Assembly: GCF_018143015.1 (NCBI RefSeq)
Contig: NC_054741.1
Coordinates: 11,682,683 to 11,746,682 of the forward strand
Reading direction: 5' to 3'
DNA from: Lytechinus variegatus
Lineage: Eukaryota > Echinodermata > Echinoidea > Temnopleuroida > Toxopneustidae
DNA: 64,000 nt
The position numbers and the translations under genes are program-made. Below are positions 11,795-26,399 of the stretch, piece after piece; position 1 is the stretch's first letter; each line of letters begins with the position of its first letter. The notes beneath the pieces were generated by a model. It searched no databases. It was not told the origin of the DNA and saw nothing but the letters and a program-made list of their open reading frames with translations.

Positions 11795-12740
11795 GATATT
11801 CATCGCTTATGATTAGATATGATGTCCTTCTTTCCGATTCTTTCTGACCTTTCTTTTTCTCTTTCTCCCTCCTCTCTCTTCTCCCTGTTGCTCTTTCCCA
11901 CTCTCTCGTCTTGTGATCGCTTATGATGTCACTTTTTTGTGGTTGTTAGACATAATTCTTATATTTTATATTTAAATCTACAATTTATTGTTTACTTATG
12001 GGTCTTTTTCCCCTCGTTCACTCACTTTTTCCCGCTTTTCTTCTTTTTGCTACATCCCCTGTCTATTTTCACCTTTTCACATGCTTACTCTTGCCATTCT
12101 TGCTCCCCTTTCTTGCTCATCACCTGCTTTTTTCTTATATTTATACATATATAAATTAAACATGTCTTATAACATGCATTTGCTCGTTCTATTTCTTTTT
12201 ATACTATTATTGCATTTTAAACATAATGTATATATATCTTTTCTTCTTTAATGGTCATTGCATGATGTGTATTTATTTATTTCTTTATGTATTTTAAAAA
12301 TGTAAACTCACATTGTTAGTCTTCGGACTTTTTGATGAGTATCAGTAAATAAGACGAACTGAATTTGAATTAAGTCAAAATCTATCATAAACTTTATTTT
12401 TTATTCAATAAAAAAAATCATTTATTGCTCACTCGCTTTGTTCACTCTACATCTCATCATTTCATAAAGTATGCCCAAAACATGTCTGGCCCCTCAAATT
12501 GTTATGGTTTACTACACCAATGATTTATTCAACATTAGTCGTAGAAATTTTGATAGAATAGAGGGAAAAACTTTGGAAATTTCATATGAACAGAGAATTG
12601 AACTTGCTTCGCATGGTAGTGAGGAGAAAATTGATATAGGTCTATTTAATATTTCTTATGATGAAATAAAAACAAACAACAACCGTGATCGTTCATTGTC
12701 CTCCTCCTACTCCTCCATACTATTATCACCCCGTCACTAT
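11795..12740. other. Pyrimidine-rich and AT-rich stretch without a recognised gene
   Basis: CT-rich tract at 11825-11920, then AT-rich sequence. TCTTCGGACTTTTTGATGAG and AATAAGACGAACTGAATTTG near 12320-12370 resemble a LINE 3' end, with no reverse-transcriptase part. Confidence 0.35.
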
Positions 12741-12777
12741 CACCTTTATCATCATCACCATCATCATCACTATCATC

Positions 12778-12836
<59 letters not shown>

Positions 12837-12863
12837 AATCATCATCTCATCATCATCATAATC

Positions 12864-12895
<32 letters not shown>

Positions 12896-12976
12896 TATCA
12901 CCATCATCACCATCATCATCATCATCATCATTATCACCATCATCATCATCATCATCATCATCACCACCACCATCCA
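12740..12976. repeat. (CAT/CAC)n microsatellite
   Basis: About 80 CAT, CAC or AAT/ATT triplets in a row. It produces open frames rich in His or Ile on one strand and Asp or Met on the other; none is a gene. Confidence 0.92.
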
Positions 12977-15053
12977 TAGAATAGGTAATCTGAAACCCTA
13001 CAATAAAGCAGATCTAGGTGTTGAATTTCCAGTATGCACTATTTGAAGAGCAAGTGACAGAAATAAAGATTCCTTTGTTAAATCATGGTTTAAAATTTGA
13101 TATAATTTATTGCAATATATAAACCATAAATAGCTTTGGTATGATAGGAGAAAGTATATACAATCTGCAATATATAAACTATGCACGTACATCGAATATG
13201 GAATATTAATTTGCTCCACATTTCAAAGTTATAAATCATTATTATTACTGAATAAAACTATATTACAATCAATTCACTTGGTTTGAAGACAATATTGCTC
13301 CCATGCATGGGCGGGAAAATAGTAGGGGTACCCAATAGCAAATGTCCCCTCAACTATTTGTGGTCTTTTATGATGAAAAGAAATACACCATTCAAAGTCG
13401 AAATAAAACATGTCTTTTGACGAGATGACCTTACTTTTGGGGTGAAACTTTTTTTTTCTTGTCAAATTTATTTTGGTCGAAACTACCTTTCATTTGGGGC
13501 GATATACTTCTTTTTTCTGCTTGTCAAATTTATTTTTGTTCGAAATGACCTTACATTTGCTTGTCAAATTTTCCAACCCCTTGTCCCCCCTACCTTTTGG
13601 GAGAGATTTCTACCCCTGCTCACATGTCATATTAGTCCTATACTTTACTGCCTAATGATGAATGGACCATATCAAGGATCATGACCAAGAATAGATGGTC
13701 TTATTTCTGTAAGTGTGGATCCACCATTTTTATAGATAGATGGGGCACCAAAGAAATAAATTAAGTTTATTATGTAATCCGGATAATGGGACATTGAGAA
13801 TAGGGGAGGTAATAAAAATTTTTTTCAAATAAATTATCAGTATTAGTATTACCATTAATATTAATTATCATTATCATTATTATTATCATTATTAAATATA
13901 CTACAATTATCTCTTACATACATTAGTAACAGCCATCAACTTGGGTCATTTGATCGATGAAATTGCTGCCTCTCTTCGCTCGAATGTGGACTAGTTGAGG
14001 CCAGTAATAGACGGTCCTGCATTTATAATCTTTCTCATGACGGTTTATGGATTGGAATCCTAGTTTCATCAGGAGGGTACTGGACAATTCATCTCGGACC
14101 TGTGAAATTTGAAGAAGGGGAGAGACAAAAAAAAACTTGCTCGCTCGGGGTAATTGCTAAACATTGATTGGCAGTTGAGGCATGATGGAATTGATATTTC
14201 CAGATATAAATTATCCTTTAAAAGGAATCGAACATAAAATAAGTCCATGCGTTCAAGATACAATTACGAGAATGGTTTATGTTCCATCCAAGCACTTGTT
14301 AGATATTCCGCTTTGAATTTCCAAATAGATATTTAATTTAACTCATATGCCTGACTTTATTTGTCATTAGAACTTCAGTGTGTGGTTGGCACTGCTGCAG
14401 AACAATAATTATGAACGCTATCAATGGCGAAAAGTCACTACGGCGTTATCACGTCTATATATAATCAGATATATATTTTTTTAAATTGTGAAATATAGTC
14501 ATAGAGGCTGATATGTGCCTCTTATAAGGAATGTTTTGGGGGAGAGCCAGCGTTCACTGTCAAAAATAAGGACGACATTTGCATCCTCAAGAAATTGACA
14601 GGCAAAAAACATAAAACACACACAAAAAACAAGTTTTTGGGGGTAGGGGCATGGAGCTATGGTACAAAAAAAATGGTAGGGGGTGCGTGTTCCCATGCCT
14701 ATACAGGTCGATGCCTTATTACGTAATCTAATTACACAAGCACATATAGACTCCCATGTGACCAAAGGTTGAATGATGAGTGGACAGTTTTGGTGTGTGA
14801 TGCATATAGCGAAACGAAAAATTGTGTGTTTGTATTTTTCAATCACCACAAACTTAGGGGTCGGACGAATTGACCTACAGAATGAAAGTAGAATAGGTCA
14901 ACAAGAATTTTTCAAGCTTAGTGAAAAAAATACTTTAGGAACTTTTTTAACAATTATTTCATTGACCAAATTCCATGTGGTAATATTTTGATATATTTCA
15001 TAGCGTGGGGGGGGGGGGTGTCCGTTTGAAGGCCTACATACCTGTTCAGCTCT
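12977..15053. other. Unique-looking AT-rich sequence up to the gap
   Basis: Apart from the repeat at 13420-13620 and an ATT/ATC microsatellite at 13840-13900, no exon with good splice sites or a known domain was seen. Confidence 0.35.
13420..13620. repeat. Degenerate CTTGTCAAATTT / GAAATGACC repeat, second locus
   Basis: CTTGTCAAATTTATTTTGGT, CTTGTCAAATTTATTTTTGT and CGAAATGACCTTACATTTGC are tandem pieces like those at 33540-33960. Confidence 0.5.
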
Positions 15054-15553
15054 NNNNNNNNNNNNNNNNNNNNNNNNNNNNNNNNNNNNNNNNNNNNNNN
15101 NNNNNNNNNNNNNNNNNNNNNNNNNNNNNNNNNNNNNNNNNNNNNNNNNNNNNNNNNNNNNNNNNNNNNNNNNNNNNNNNNNNNNNNNNNNNNNNNNNNN
15201 NNNNNNNNNNNNNNNNNNNNNNNNNNNNNNNNNNNNNNNNNNNNNNNNNNNNNNNNNNNNNNNNNNNNNNNNNNNNNNNNNNNNNNNNNNNNNNNNNNNN
15301 NNNNNNNNNNNNNNNNNNNNNNNNNNNNNNNNNNNNNNNNNNNNNNNNNNNNNNNNNNNNNNNNNNNNNNNNNNNNNNNNNNNNNNNNNNNNNNNNNNNN
15401 NNNNNNNNNNNNNNNNNNNNNNNNNNNNNNNNNNNNNNNNNNNNNNNNNNNNNNNNNNNNNNNNNNNNNNNNNNNNNNNNNNNNNNNNNNNNNNNNNNNN
15501 NNNNNNNNNNNNNNNNNNNNNNNNNNNNNNNNNNNNNNNNNNNNNNNNNNNNN
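15054..15553. other. Assembly gap of 500 N
   Basis: Exactly 500 unknown bases, a placeholder size. Open frames read across it are meaningless. The missing 5' exon of the THAP gene could lie here. Confidence 0.99.
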
Positions 15554-15896
15554 GGGTGGATTCCCCTTTAACAGAGATTGAAGCTTTTGTTCTAGTTTTG
15601 GCTCTGTTTATTTTTTGGATTGTATTTCCTGATTTAATCACAATAATTGCAAGTTTTATCATGATTTAACTTTTTTGAAAATTATGCTATTATGTGATTA
15701 AGGCTACATCTCTTGTACTTTCTACCGATAGTCTCAATATAACGTTATTAATGGATTATTTCTTGTAAAAAATCCTAAAGATAGGAACTAACTCTGTGGT
15801 TAGTAGATAAATATGACTCACTTGTCCAGGTGTTGATAAACGGGCCGCTGCTGAGTAGGCTAGAGTTTTCTTAATTATATATAATTGATTTCATGA

Positions 15897-19036
<3,140 letters not shown>

Positions 19037-19355
19037 GTAAAGTGGAAGATAACAGCAACATATATCTAAATGGGGTATTGTACAGTATGATTGATCAACC
19101 AATGATACCAGTTGTATTCTGACATTTAAATCCATGTCCCTCTGACCAATGTTGTCAAATAAAAACCTTGCTTTGAGCATAACATCCTCAAGGTGGTCTG
19201 AAATTCTATTAGAAGGTACATGTACTCTTCTGTGGAAGTTCATTTTATGCTTTGACTGCTAATCTACAAGTTTTATTATCAATATGCTAGTGTTCTGAAG
19301 TTGATGTGTTAATAATCAATTGTTTTAATGTTTTATTCTATTTAAAACATAATAG

Positions 19356-19691
19356 ATGGAGACCAGCAGCATGGCAGCAGGAGCTAATGTTGGTCGTGAT
19401 GAGGCATATACCACCATCAACAATGCTGCAATTGCAGTCACCACCACCAAGTCTGCTTCTGTCACTGCCATCACCATTGCCACCGCCATTACCCAAGACC
19501 ACTCCTGACACAAAGCCCCCAAGTCCTCAACTGACCAGATATTGCAGCTGGAGAAGGATATACCAGGAACTTCAAAGCCAGGGCTTGCCAGTCTCCTACA
19601 ATAAGAAAAATGCCATGGGCCCATCTAATGAACTAGTAGTAGAATATTTGGCCACAGTTGTAGAAATGCAGAGACTAACATACTGCCACAG
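19356..19691 (+). pseudogene. Candidate decayed exon downstream of THAP gene
   Basis: It is bounded by AATAG and a GTAAAA donor. In phase 0 it starts METSSMAAGANVGRDEAYTT and later gives DQILQLEKDIPGTSKPG, which looks like real protein but is cut by a TGA and a TAA. Another frame is open right across as Pro/Leu-rich sequence, probably by composition. It may belong to the THAP gene or to an unrelated insert. Confidence 0.35.
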
Positions 19692-19786
19692 GTAAAAATC
19701 AATGTCAGATATGATGGATAGTCTTTGAAATATGGGTTGCAGAATGAATATCAGTAAAACCCATCATGATGTGCTATCTGATTTAA

Positions 19787-20451
19787 CCCTAAAAAGGCCG
19801 TGGGAGCCCAAAAATTTTCACGATAAATCCACAACGTGAAAGATTGTGCCGCGTCATTATAAAGCCTTTTTAAAAAAAGTTTATGAGTGTTCAGACAAAA
19901 TTTGTGACACCTGGGTACCCGGTTCTGCAATTATGCAACATTGTGCATTGTGTAAGTACACATGTCAGAATTGCACTAAAATGTGATTTCATGGACAAAT
20001 CCAATGCAAAATCTGTTTCTAGCCAGAATTCATAATTGTATCGTACCGGTTAATGTTTATTTTTACTGATTAAAATCTATTAATTTCATTGTGCTTATGA
20101 TCAGAAAATTTTGTCAACAATATAAAAAAAGTAAAAAAAAACAAAGAAATACTTAAGAAAGGAAAAAAATACATATGAAAGGTATGTGATATCAATTAAT
20201 TTTTATGTGTCTGAACAAAAACTTCAAGGTCTGTGTTTATAGATTTCCAGCCAAATTCTAATTTCATGCATGATTTAGTAAAACATATAATTCTAAATAA
20301 TTTTAGAATGATCAAATATACAATTTTTTCATCTGTGGCAGGCATTTTGCATTTCTTCACAATTGCGCAATTAACGGTCAATCTTGAGGGCCCCCACTCC
20401 CCTTCCGCCCATCTTTCCTGCCTCCAAAATACCCTGGCAGTCTTATTAGGG
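19787..20451. mobile_element. piggyBac-like MITE (TTAACCCTAAA family), diverged copy
   Basis: It begins CCCTAAAAAGGCC after TTAA and ends TCTTATTAGGG followed by TTAG. The interior carries the family's TTTTCACGATAAATCCAC and TGCAT-rich blocks. It has no transposase. Confidence 0.65.
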
Positions 20452-20871
20452 TTAGATTAAGTCTACATTAAGCAAACATAAAATTCTTACAATTGAATTC
20501 AGTGGCGTAATGAGCCAAATATTTTGAGAGGGCTAAATATGGCGAATGGAACAAAAGTTCTCCAAAGAGAGCGAAGGGAGTGTGCAAAATTTTAGAACTT
20601 TTTAATACAGAAATCAAAATTTGGAAAGATTTTGACGTAATAATATCCAGTAAATACTCTCTATTTCACCCTTTCTCGTTCGCTTTCTTTCTTTTTCTCC
20701 TTTTCTTTCTTGGTCGTTAAACATTGGGGGGGGGGGGCAGTCAGACCGCAGGTCCCTATGCTAATGAGCAAAAAGTCCAGATACATCCAAATCATCTCGT
20801 GGCTGAATCCTTGCAAAATCTTGTGATTCATGAGATTTTCTTTCTCGAGTCTAAGAATTTACCTGTTTTAA

Positions 20872-21231
20872 AGAGAAATTCCAGTATTGGTAACGATCTC
20901 AAAATGACTTTTTACAGAATCTAATATAATGACCACCCAAGTGTCTGTTTGTATGAATAAAAAATATGTGCCAAAGGATTCTGGAAGAAATTGTGTAATT
21001 GCTGAGAAATAAGCAAAATAAGCTCATATTCCAGCAATAATAATACACTGTCCCACGTGTGCCTATCTGTGTTGGTGATCTTCAGTGTGAACATTTTTCA
21101 GCGTAGATTTCAAGATTTCACAAAGTTCAGTTTATGTAACTTTACCAAATCTAGATCCTCGATGATATACTGACAATTAAGCCAGACTTTCTCATGAAAT
21201 CAGTGTTTACTGCAACTACTGGCATTTCTTT
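20872..21231. mobile_element. TTAA-flanked MITE, family C (AGAGAAATTCCAGTA), copy 1
   Basis: 360 bp with TTAA on both sides (20868-20871, 21232-21235). The left end is AGAGAAATTCCAGTA and the right end is its imperfect complement (ACTACTGGCATTTCTT). The interior matches 63646-64000 in reverse. Confidence 0.8.
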
Positions 21232-21500
21232 TTAACCTCAAGTTAAATTAAATATTATTGCACTATCAGATAGAGTAAAAGTTACTCTTTCATATTGGTC
21301 ATTTATTTTGTATACAATATTTTGTTAAATAAGTAAATTTCTGGCCTGAAAGTGTGCCTCAAAACTTAATTTTCTTCTTCCATTTTCTTTTGCACATTGT
21401 GCAAACTTTTTATTTTGAGCCTCAATGATATCCATATCACCATAAAGCTGAACTTCTTTTCTTTCTCACAATGCCACTCTTGATATGCGGCACCTTTTAA

Positions 21501-21786
21501 TCGGGTCAAGATCACACTTTTCCCACTAAGGTACAATACGAGATTTCTGTAATTTTGTACTTGCATGAAATCCAGAGTTCTGATTGGCTGGATAAGGTTC
21601 ACAGAACAACAGGCACAGGGTATTTGAGGAGATTACCACATGGGAAGTGTGACCTTCCTACGAACCCTGGCACTGGAACCGTTGGAATTTGCCACTGGGT
21701 GGTCTATTTGACCAATCAGAATGCAGTATTCTTGTTTTCAAACTGCTTTATGTACTTGGCAAATGAAAAGTGTGATCTTGACCCGA
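21501..21786. mobile_element. TTAA-flanked MITE, family D (TCGGGTCAAGATCACAC)
   Basis: 286 bp. The first 23 bases after TTAA, starting TCGGGTCAAGATCACACTTT, are perfectly complementary to the last 23. Weaker complementarity continues further in, including paired TTCTGATTGG boxes. TTAA is present on both sides. Confidence 0.85.
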
Positions 21787-22552
21787 TTAAACCAATTCTT
21801 ATTTTGAAACCTATATCGTTTCAAAGCATACATATTCAGCTTTATCATGATATAAAAATCATTTGGGCTCAAACACAAATAAAGTGTGAAAATAGCAACT
21901 TTTGTCAGCTGGTGAAAATATTTATTTTATAGCATATTTTAGATCAAACTTTGAACCTATATTACAAAATCTTTGAATAAATCCAAACATATGACATGAA
22001 AGAATGATTCTTCTTCTTTACAATGGTACCAAATTCATGAAATTCGATGCACAGTTAGAGCAGCAATGACCGAATGAAAAGGTGTTATGGTCCGCGTCAA
22101 GCTCATTAAATATACAAAACATCTCAAGTCATGAATATCATTTGGATGAAAGAAGCCACTCTCTTGGGACCTGCAGTCTGACTGGGGGGCATGGCCCCCA
22201 TCTATACATCAGTGATGGATTTAATACTTTTTGCATGTACGATGACGATGCTCGCTCTCTCTCACCCCATCCTCACTATGTGTATATGTGTGTGCAAGAT
22301 GAATTATGAGGAATAATTGCATGAAGTGACGTTTTTCAACCAGAGATTGATCCTTATATATTATTTACTATTGCATTTTTGTTCATCATATTGACCCATC
22401 TTGACCCCTTTACCCCCCCCCCCCCCTGACAAAAACCTAATAGTCAAATGAAGTTTCCTTTTCTTTTCTTTTGATATACATGTAATGTATTCATGTGAGA
22501 AAAAAAATTATAGTGCCAAACATTTTTTGAAAATTTTAATTTATTCCTTCAG

Positions 22553-22669
22553 GTGAGGTTTTGTCCACAGTTCCAGAAGGACACAAAATAGTATCAGAAA
22601 GTCATGCCAGAATCAACAACTGAAGGGTTTGAAGAGCCAGATAAAGAGCCGAGAAATGTGATTTTAAAG
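22553..22669 (+). pseudogene. Candidate decayed exon (MPESTTEGFEEPDKEP block)
   Basis: 39 codons sit between a good acceptor (TTCCTTCAG) and a strong donor (AAG|GTAAGT). The phase-0 frame gives VRFCPQFQKDTK, one TAG, then YQKVMPESTTEGFEEPDKEP and RNVILK. The protein-like composition and clean donor suggest a former exon. No family is recognised. Confidence 0.35.
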
Positions 22670-23315
22670 GTAAGTTAAACTTATTTATAATTCTGATTCA
22701 TTTTGGCATAGAAAGTAAGTCATAATAACAATTTGAATTATTTTTGTCTTCTTGATTTGCTCTTTGTCAGGAATCCAAATTTTAGAATTAAACTCTTAGT
22801 TTGAGGTGTTGATGATTTTTTTTTCAGCTGCAAAAGTAACAAACCAATATCAATCATTGGTCGATAATGTGACTTGCTTTCTCTTGCCAAATTGGTACAT
22901 GTACATGTATATTCTGCATTTCTATAATGATTGACCCCACCACTAGCACATAAGATGCAACATGTCAAATAACTGTCAAACTCACTTCATCATGTATTTA
23001 ATTATTAATATTTCATTAAAGGAGTAAAAGGACTCAGAAAGATTACCCGAAAAAGCTCACAGAATTTTTTTTACTGGTAGACCCTTTACATTCATTTGAT
23101 GAATTGAGTTCATGCAAAATCAACTGAATGTTATGAGTACAAAATCCTGTTAATACACCTTACTGTGAGGCTATTCTGGTAGGTCATCCGGAGTGCCTGA
23201 GGATCTTGTCCATTTGGATAAATCTTGCAAAGTACCAAGAGGTGCCTCCACCCCCCCCCCCCACTCTATTAAGGGTTAACAATGAAATTGAAATTAGGAA
23301 TAAGTTTAGTATCTT

Positions 23316-23823
23316 CCCGGGGGGGGGGGGGGCACTCAGTATATAATGCATAGTGGGTATGTGCCGCGGAGGGGACCCCCATTTTCACACTCAAATTTCC
23401 GTTCCAAGGCATAGCATTTTTGCCTTGTTGATAAAAAGAACAAAGAAAGCCGCTCCAAGGCATAGCATTTTCTTCTTATCGAGAAAAAAGAAGAGGGAAA
23501 TCCGCTCCAAAGCTAGCATATTTTTCGTTACGCCGCTCCGATCGCATTGAACGAGTCGAATTTTGGTGAAAAGCGGCCGCAGAGCTCCCCCGGCGGAGGC
23601 CGCGCTAGCTGCATCATGCACGCATGACCGTTCCGTGGGGATGCATACGCACTCACACGCTGGCGATCCGTTCCAAGGACCCCCGTTTTCACAAACATTT
23701 GTCGTTCGAAGCCCGTTCCGAGGACCCTCCTTTTTACAATAAGCCCGCTCCAAGGCCCCCGTTTTTTGTCTCGCCCGCGGCACACCCCCACCACATTTTT
23801 GGTCGAGTGCCCCCCCCCCCGGG
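23316..23823. mobile_element. hAT-like GC-rich MITE, copy 1
   Basis: 508 bp. Termini CCCGGG(G)nCACTC and GAGTGC(C)nGGG are exact inverted repeats. AGTATCTT flanks both sides (23308-23315 and 23824-23831), an 8-bp target duplication as in hAT elements. The interior contains repeated CCG(T/C)TCCAAGG motifs. The open frames across it are not genes. Confidence 0.88.
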
Positions 23824-23865
23824 AGTATCTTGCTCATATGCATTATAAATTAATTACTATTTCAG

Positions 23866-24120
23866 GTACTTCAATCACATGCACAGTAGGAGCAAAAACA
23901 GCAGCAAACACACAGGAGATGTAACACTACATTGACCAACAGCAACAACTACAGCAGCATCAACAATTTCTGCAGGAGATGCAAAAACCACACTGGCAAC
24001 CTCAACAACATCAAGGTGTCCAACAAGCACTCCGGGAACGTTAACAGCAACCACAGCTTCAGCTGGAGTTTCAACAAACACATCAGAAAAAACCAACAGC
24101 AGCAAAAAAAACACTTATGA
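23866..24120 (+). pseudogene. Decayed glutamine-rich terminal exon
   Basis: After a TTTCAG acceptor the DNA is dominated by CAG/CAA codons. One frame gives runs such as QQQQLQQHQQFLQEMQKPH and QQPQLQLEFQQTHQKKP with a few stops between them. Such Q-rich C-termini occur in transcription-factor and Myb/SANT-like proteins, but identity is unknown. It directly follows the GC-rich inverted-repeat element at 23316-23823. Confidence 0.35.
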
Positions 24121-24423
24121 ATAATGAAATGAATCTAATTGAAACTCAAAAGCCAATGACGCAACATCTTTGACAAACTGAGACAATTATTCATTCTTTT
24201 ACAGGATAAAGAAATACTTTTTTAAAGTGTAAATTTGCAGGAACACAATGGATGTTCCTATGTATCTATTTAATGAAATAAATTTGACTTTAATAAATTC
24301 AGTAAATTCAATTCAATAAATTTAGTGATTCAATAAATATCTACTTTTATTTGTCAATGAGTGAAAATACCTGTATTTTCTATTTAGAATGACAAAAAGC
24401 AATTTATCAATTCAATATCATCA

Positions 24424-24703
24424 AAAACTTTAGCAATATGGTTGTTAGGCCCTCCAAATTGTTGATATTTTGATGAAAAAGCCGTTTCTGCTGCAATATT
24501 TGACGCAACTCAAATAGATCAAATATTGTCGCAGAAATTGTCATTTGCCCCTGAAAGTATCTGCGGCAAATATTTGACGCAGCTCAAATAGCTGCATCAA
24601 ATATTGCCGCAGAAATTGTCATTTGCCGCTGTTTTGAGATTTGCCGCAGAAAATGGGAGTTGCCGCTGCGGCAAATGTTTTATGAAACGGGCCCCAGGTC
24701 AAT
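24424..24703. mobile_element. Foldback-rich element ending ATGAAACGGGCCCC
   Basis: It contains two related palindromes, AATATTTGACGCA.CTCAAAT and its pairing AT.GAT/GCATCAAATATT, and repeated (C/T)GCCGCAGAAA and TTTGCCGC motifs. The right end GAAACGGGCCCC resembles the end of the element at 30008. The left end is uncertain. Confidence 0.5.
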
Positions 24704-24714
24704 CAAAATATTTT

Positions 24715-25455
24715 CGAATTCGTGCTGGTGAGCAACACGTTCACTCCCAGCGATAGGGACTTGTTTAAAAATGGCATAGGAAATATGCATTTTCTAAGTA
24801 TGGTAAACTCATAGTAGAATTTAGGTGTTGCAAGAATTAAATTGTGAATGGTAGGTAAGACATGCGTAGAGGATTATTTGTCTTTATCCATTTCTATTTT
24901 CCACATTTTTCTTTTGTTTGACTTTATTTTCTAGGGGGAAGCCCCACTCCCCCATTCCTGTGGATGCCAATTGGTTGGGGGCTTGGAATAGTGCAAGTTA
25001 AAAGGGTGAACCTGAACTTTATAGATATCAAGAGAGAAAGAATTGGAAAGTTAAAATGAATAAAAAGAAAGATGGAGAGAGTGAGAAAGATGGTGGACTT
25101 TCAAGGGGCATTAAAAAATCTCATATTAAAACATCATTTTTGTTTTTGTAATTATTCTATTTACCCAGGGTCAGTCAAAATATTAGCATCCACAGGAGGG
25201 TGGGATCCTTCCCGCCTTAAAACTGAAATCTAAAGAAAAGTGTAGAAATGGATAAAAGACAAAGATCCTCTGCGCATGATTTACCAGCAAATGCAGCTCA
25301 TTCAGAATTTAACTCTTAGAGCACCTAAATTGTACTATAGGCCTACAATATGTGTTTACCATGCTTAGGAAACACATATTTCCTAAGCTATTTTAAAACG
25401 AGTCCTACTGCTCGGAAGTGAACAAGTTGCTTCCTTACTCATATTCAAGAACGTT
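24715..25455. mobile_element. Long foldback element
   Basis: Arms of about 280 bp (about 24725-25000 and 25180-25450) are inverted copies of each other. Paired blocks include GAGGATTATTTGTCTTTATC with its partner AAAGACAAAGATCCTC, and CCTGTGGATGC with GCATCCACAGG. They are separated by about 150-180 bp. No transposase and no obvious target duplication. Confidence 0.7.
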
Positions 25456-26399
25456 TTGACTAACCTCCTTTTTTAATTGGTTGCTTTGCTCCCTCACATA
25501 CCCAACAATTTGTTGTCCTCTACATTTCTTCTGCTTGGTCACTTCGCTCCCTCTTACATATTCCTCAAATCTCTTGGCCCCTGCATTTTCCTTCTGTCAT
25601 TTTGCTCTCTCGCATATATCCCCCCCACAAAATTCTGCTCTGTCGCATTCGCTCCCTCGCACATATCCCAAAATTGTTTTGCCCCACCCTGCATTTTTTT
25701 TCTGCTGACAGCCATGTCCTGCCCAACCTCTCTCTCCAATACCTTGAAATGATGGGGGGGGGGGGTAACTTTAGATATGAGAGTGACCGAACAATTGTAA
25801 ATCAGTGAAATATTTGACTTTTTTTTGATTAGTTAATATTTTCTGTGAGAGTGATTATTGCAAAGGATTATACCCCTTTCTGTACACAAAACATACCAGT
25901 ATTTTGAGAAATAACAACAGAAAAAAGACCACATTCTTCCTGACTGTTCAAATCCTTAAAAAAATAAAATATGGTAATTTTTACTTTCTCAGGCATTCAT
26001 CACAGGCTCCCCAATTCCTGTCTCTATTTCTCTATCACCCCCATTCTTAATTCATCTTTTTGTCTCTATCCAACAGCTCATTTATAACTGTGGCCTTGTT
26101 CTATCCTACATGTATTCTATTCTTCTGTCAGCTTGCCGTCATTCCTACTTTTCACAAACTTTTTTCTCTTCTGACATTCAAATCAGAATGAATATACTGT
26201 AAGACATCTTCAAATTCAATGAATTCATTTTTGTTACATGCCCAGTGATAAACGTTTTCATTGAGCTATTTTAAATAATCAGAATCCACACAGCGTAAAT
26301 TTTTTGTTGTAAAGTTGTGCAAATCAATGTTTGTCCAAACTTAAAAGCAAGTAATGTATAAGGTAGGACTTCTGTGTGGTTTTCAGCCTCTTCTCCAAG

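Noticed and set aside
12471-13046. A 191-residue open frame with long His and Ile runs
   Set aside because: Most of it is the CAT/CAC microsatellite; the first 80 residues match no family I know.
14898-15662. Long open frames across 15054-15553
   Set aside because: They run through 500 N and have no meaning.
19325-19624. A 99-residue minus-strand open frame
   Set aside because: Antisense to the candidate exon at 19356-19691, with no splice support or domain.
23391-23843. A 150-residue open frame on the minus strand
   Set aside because: Contained almost wholly within the hAT-like MITE at 23316-23823; a composition effect.
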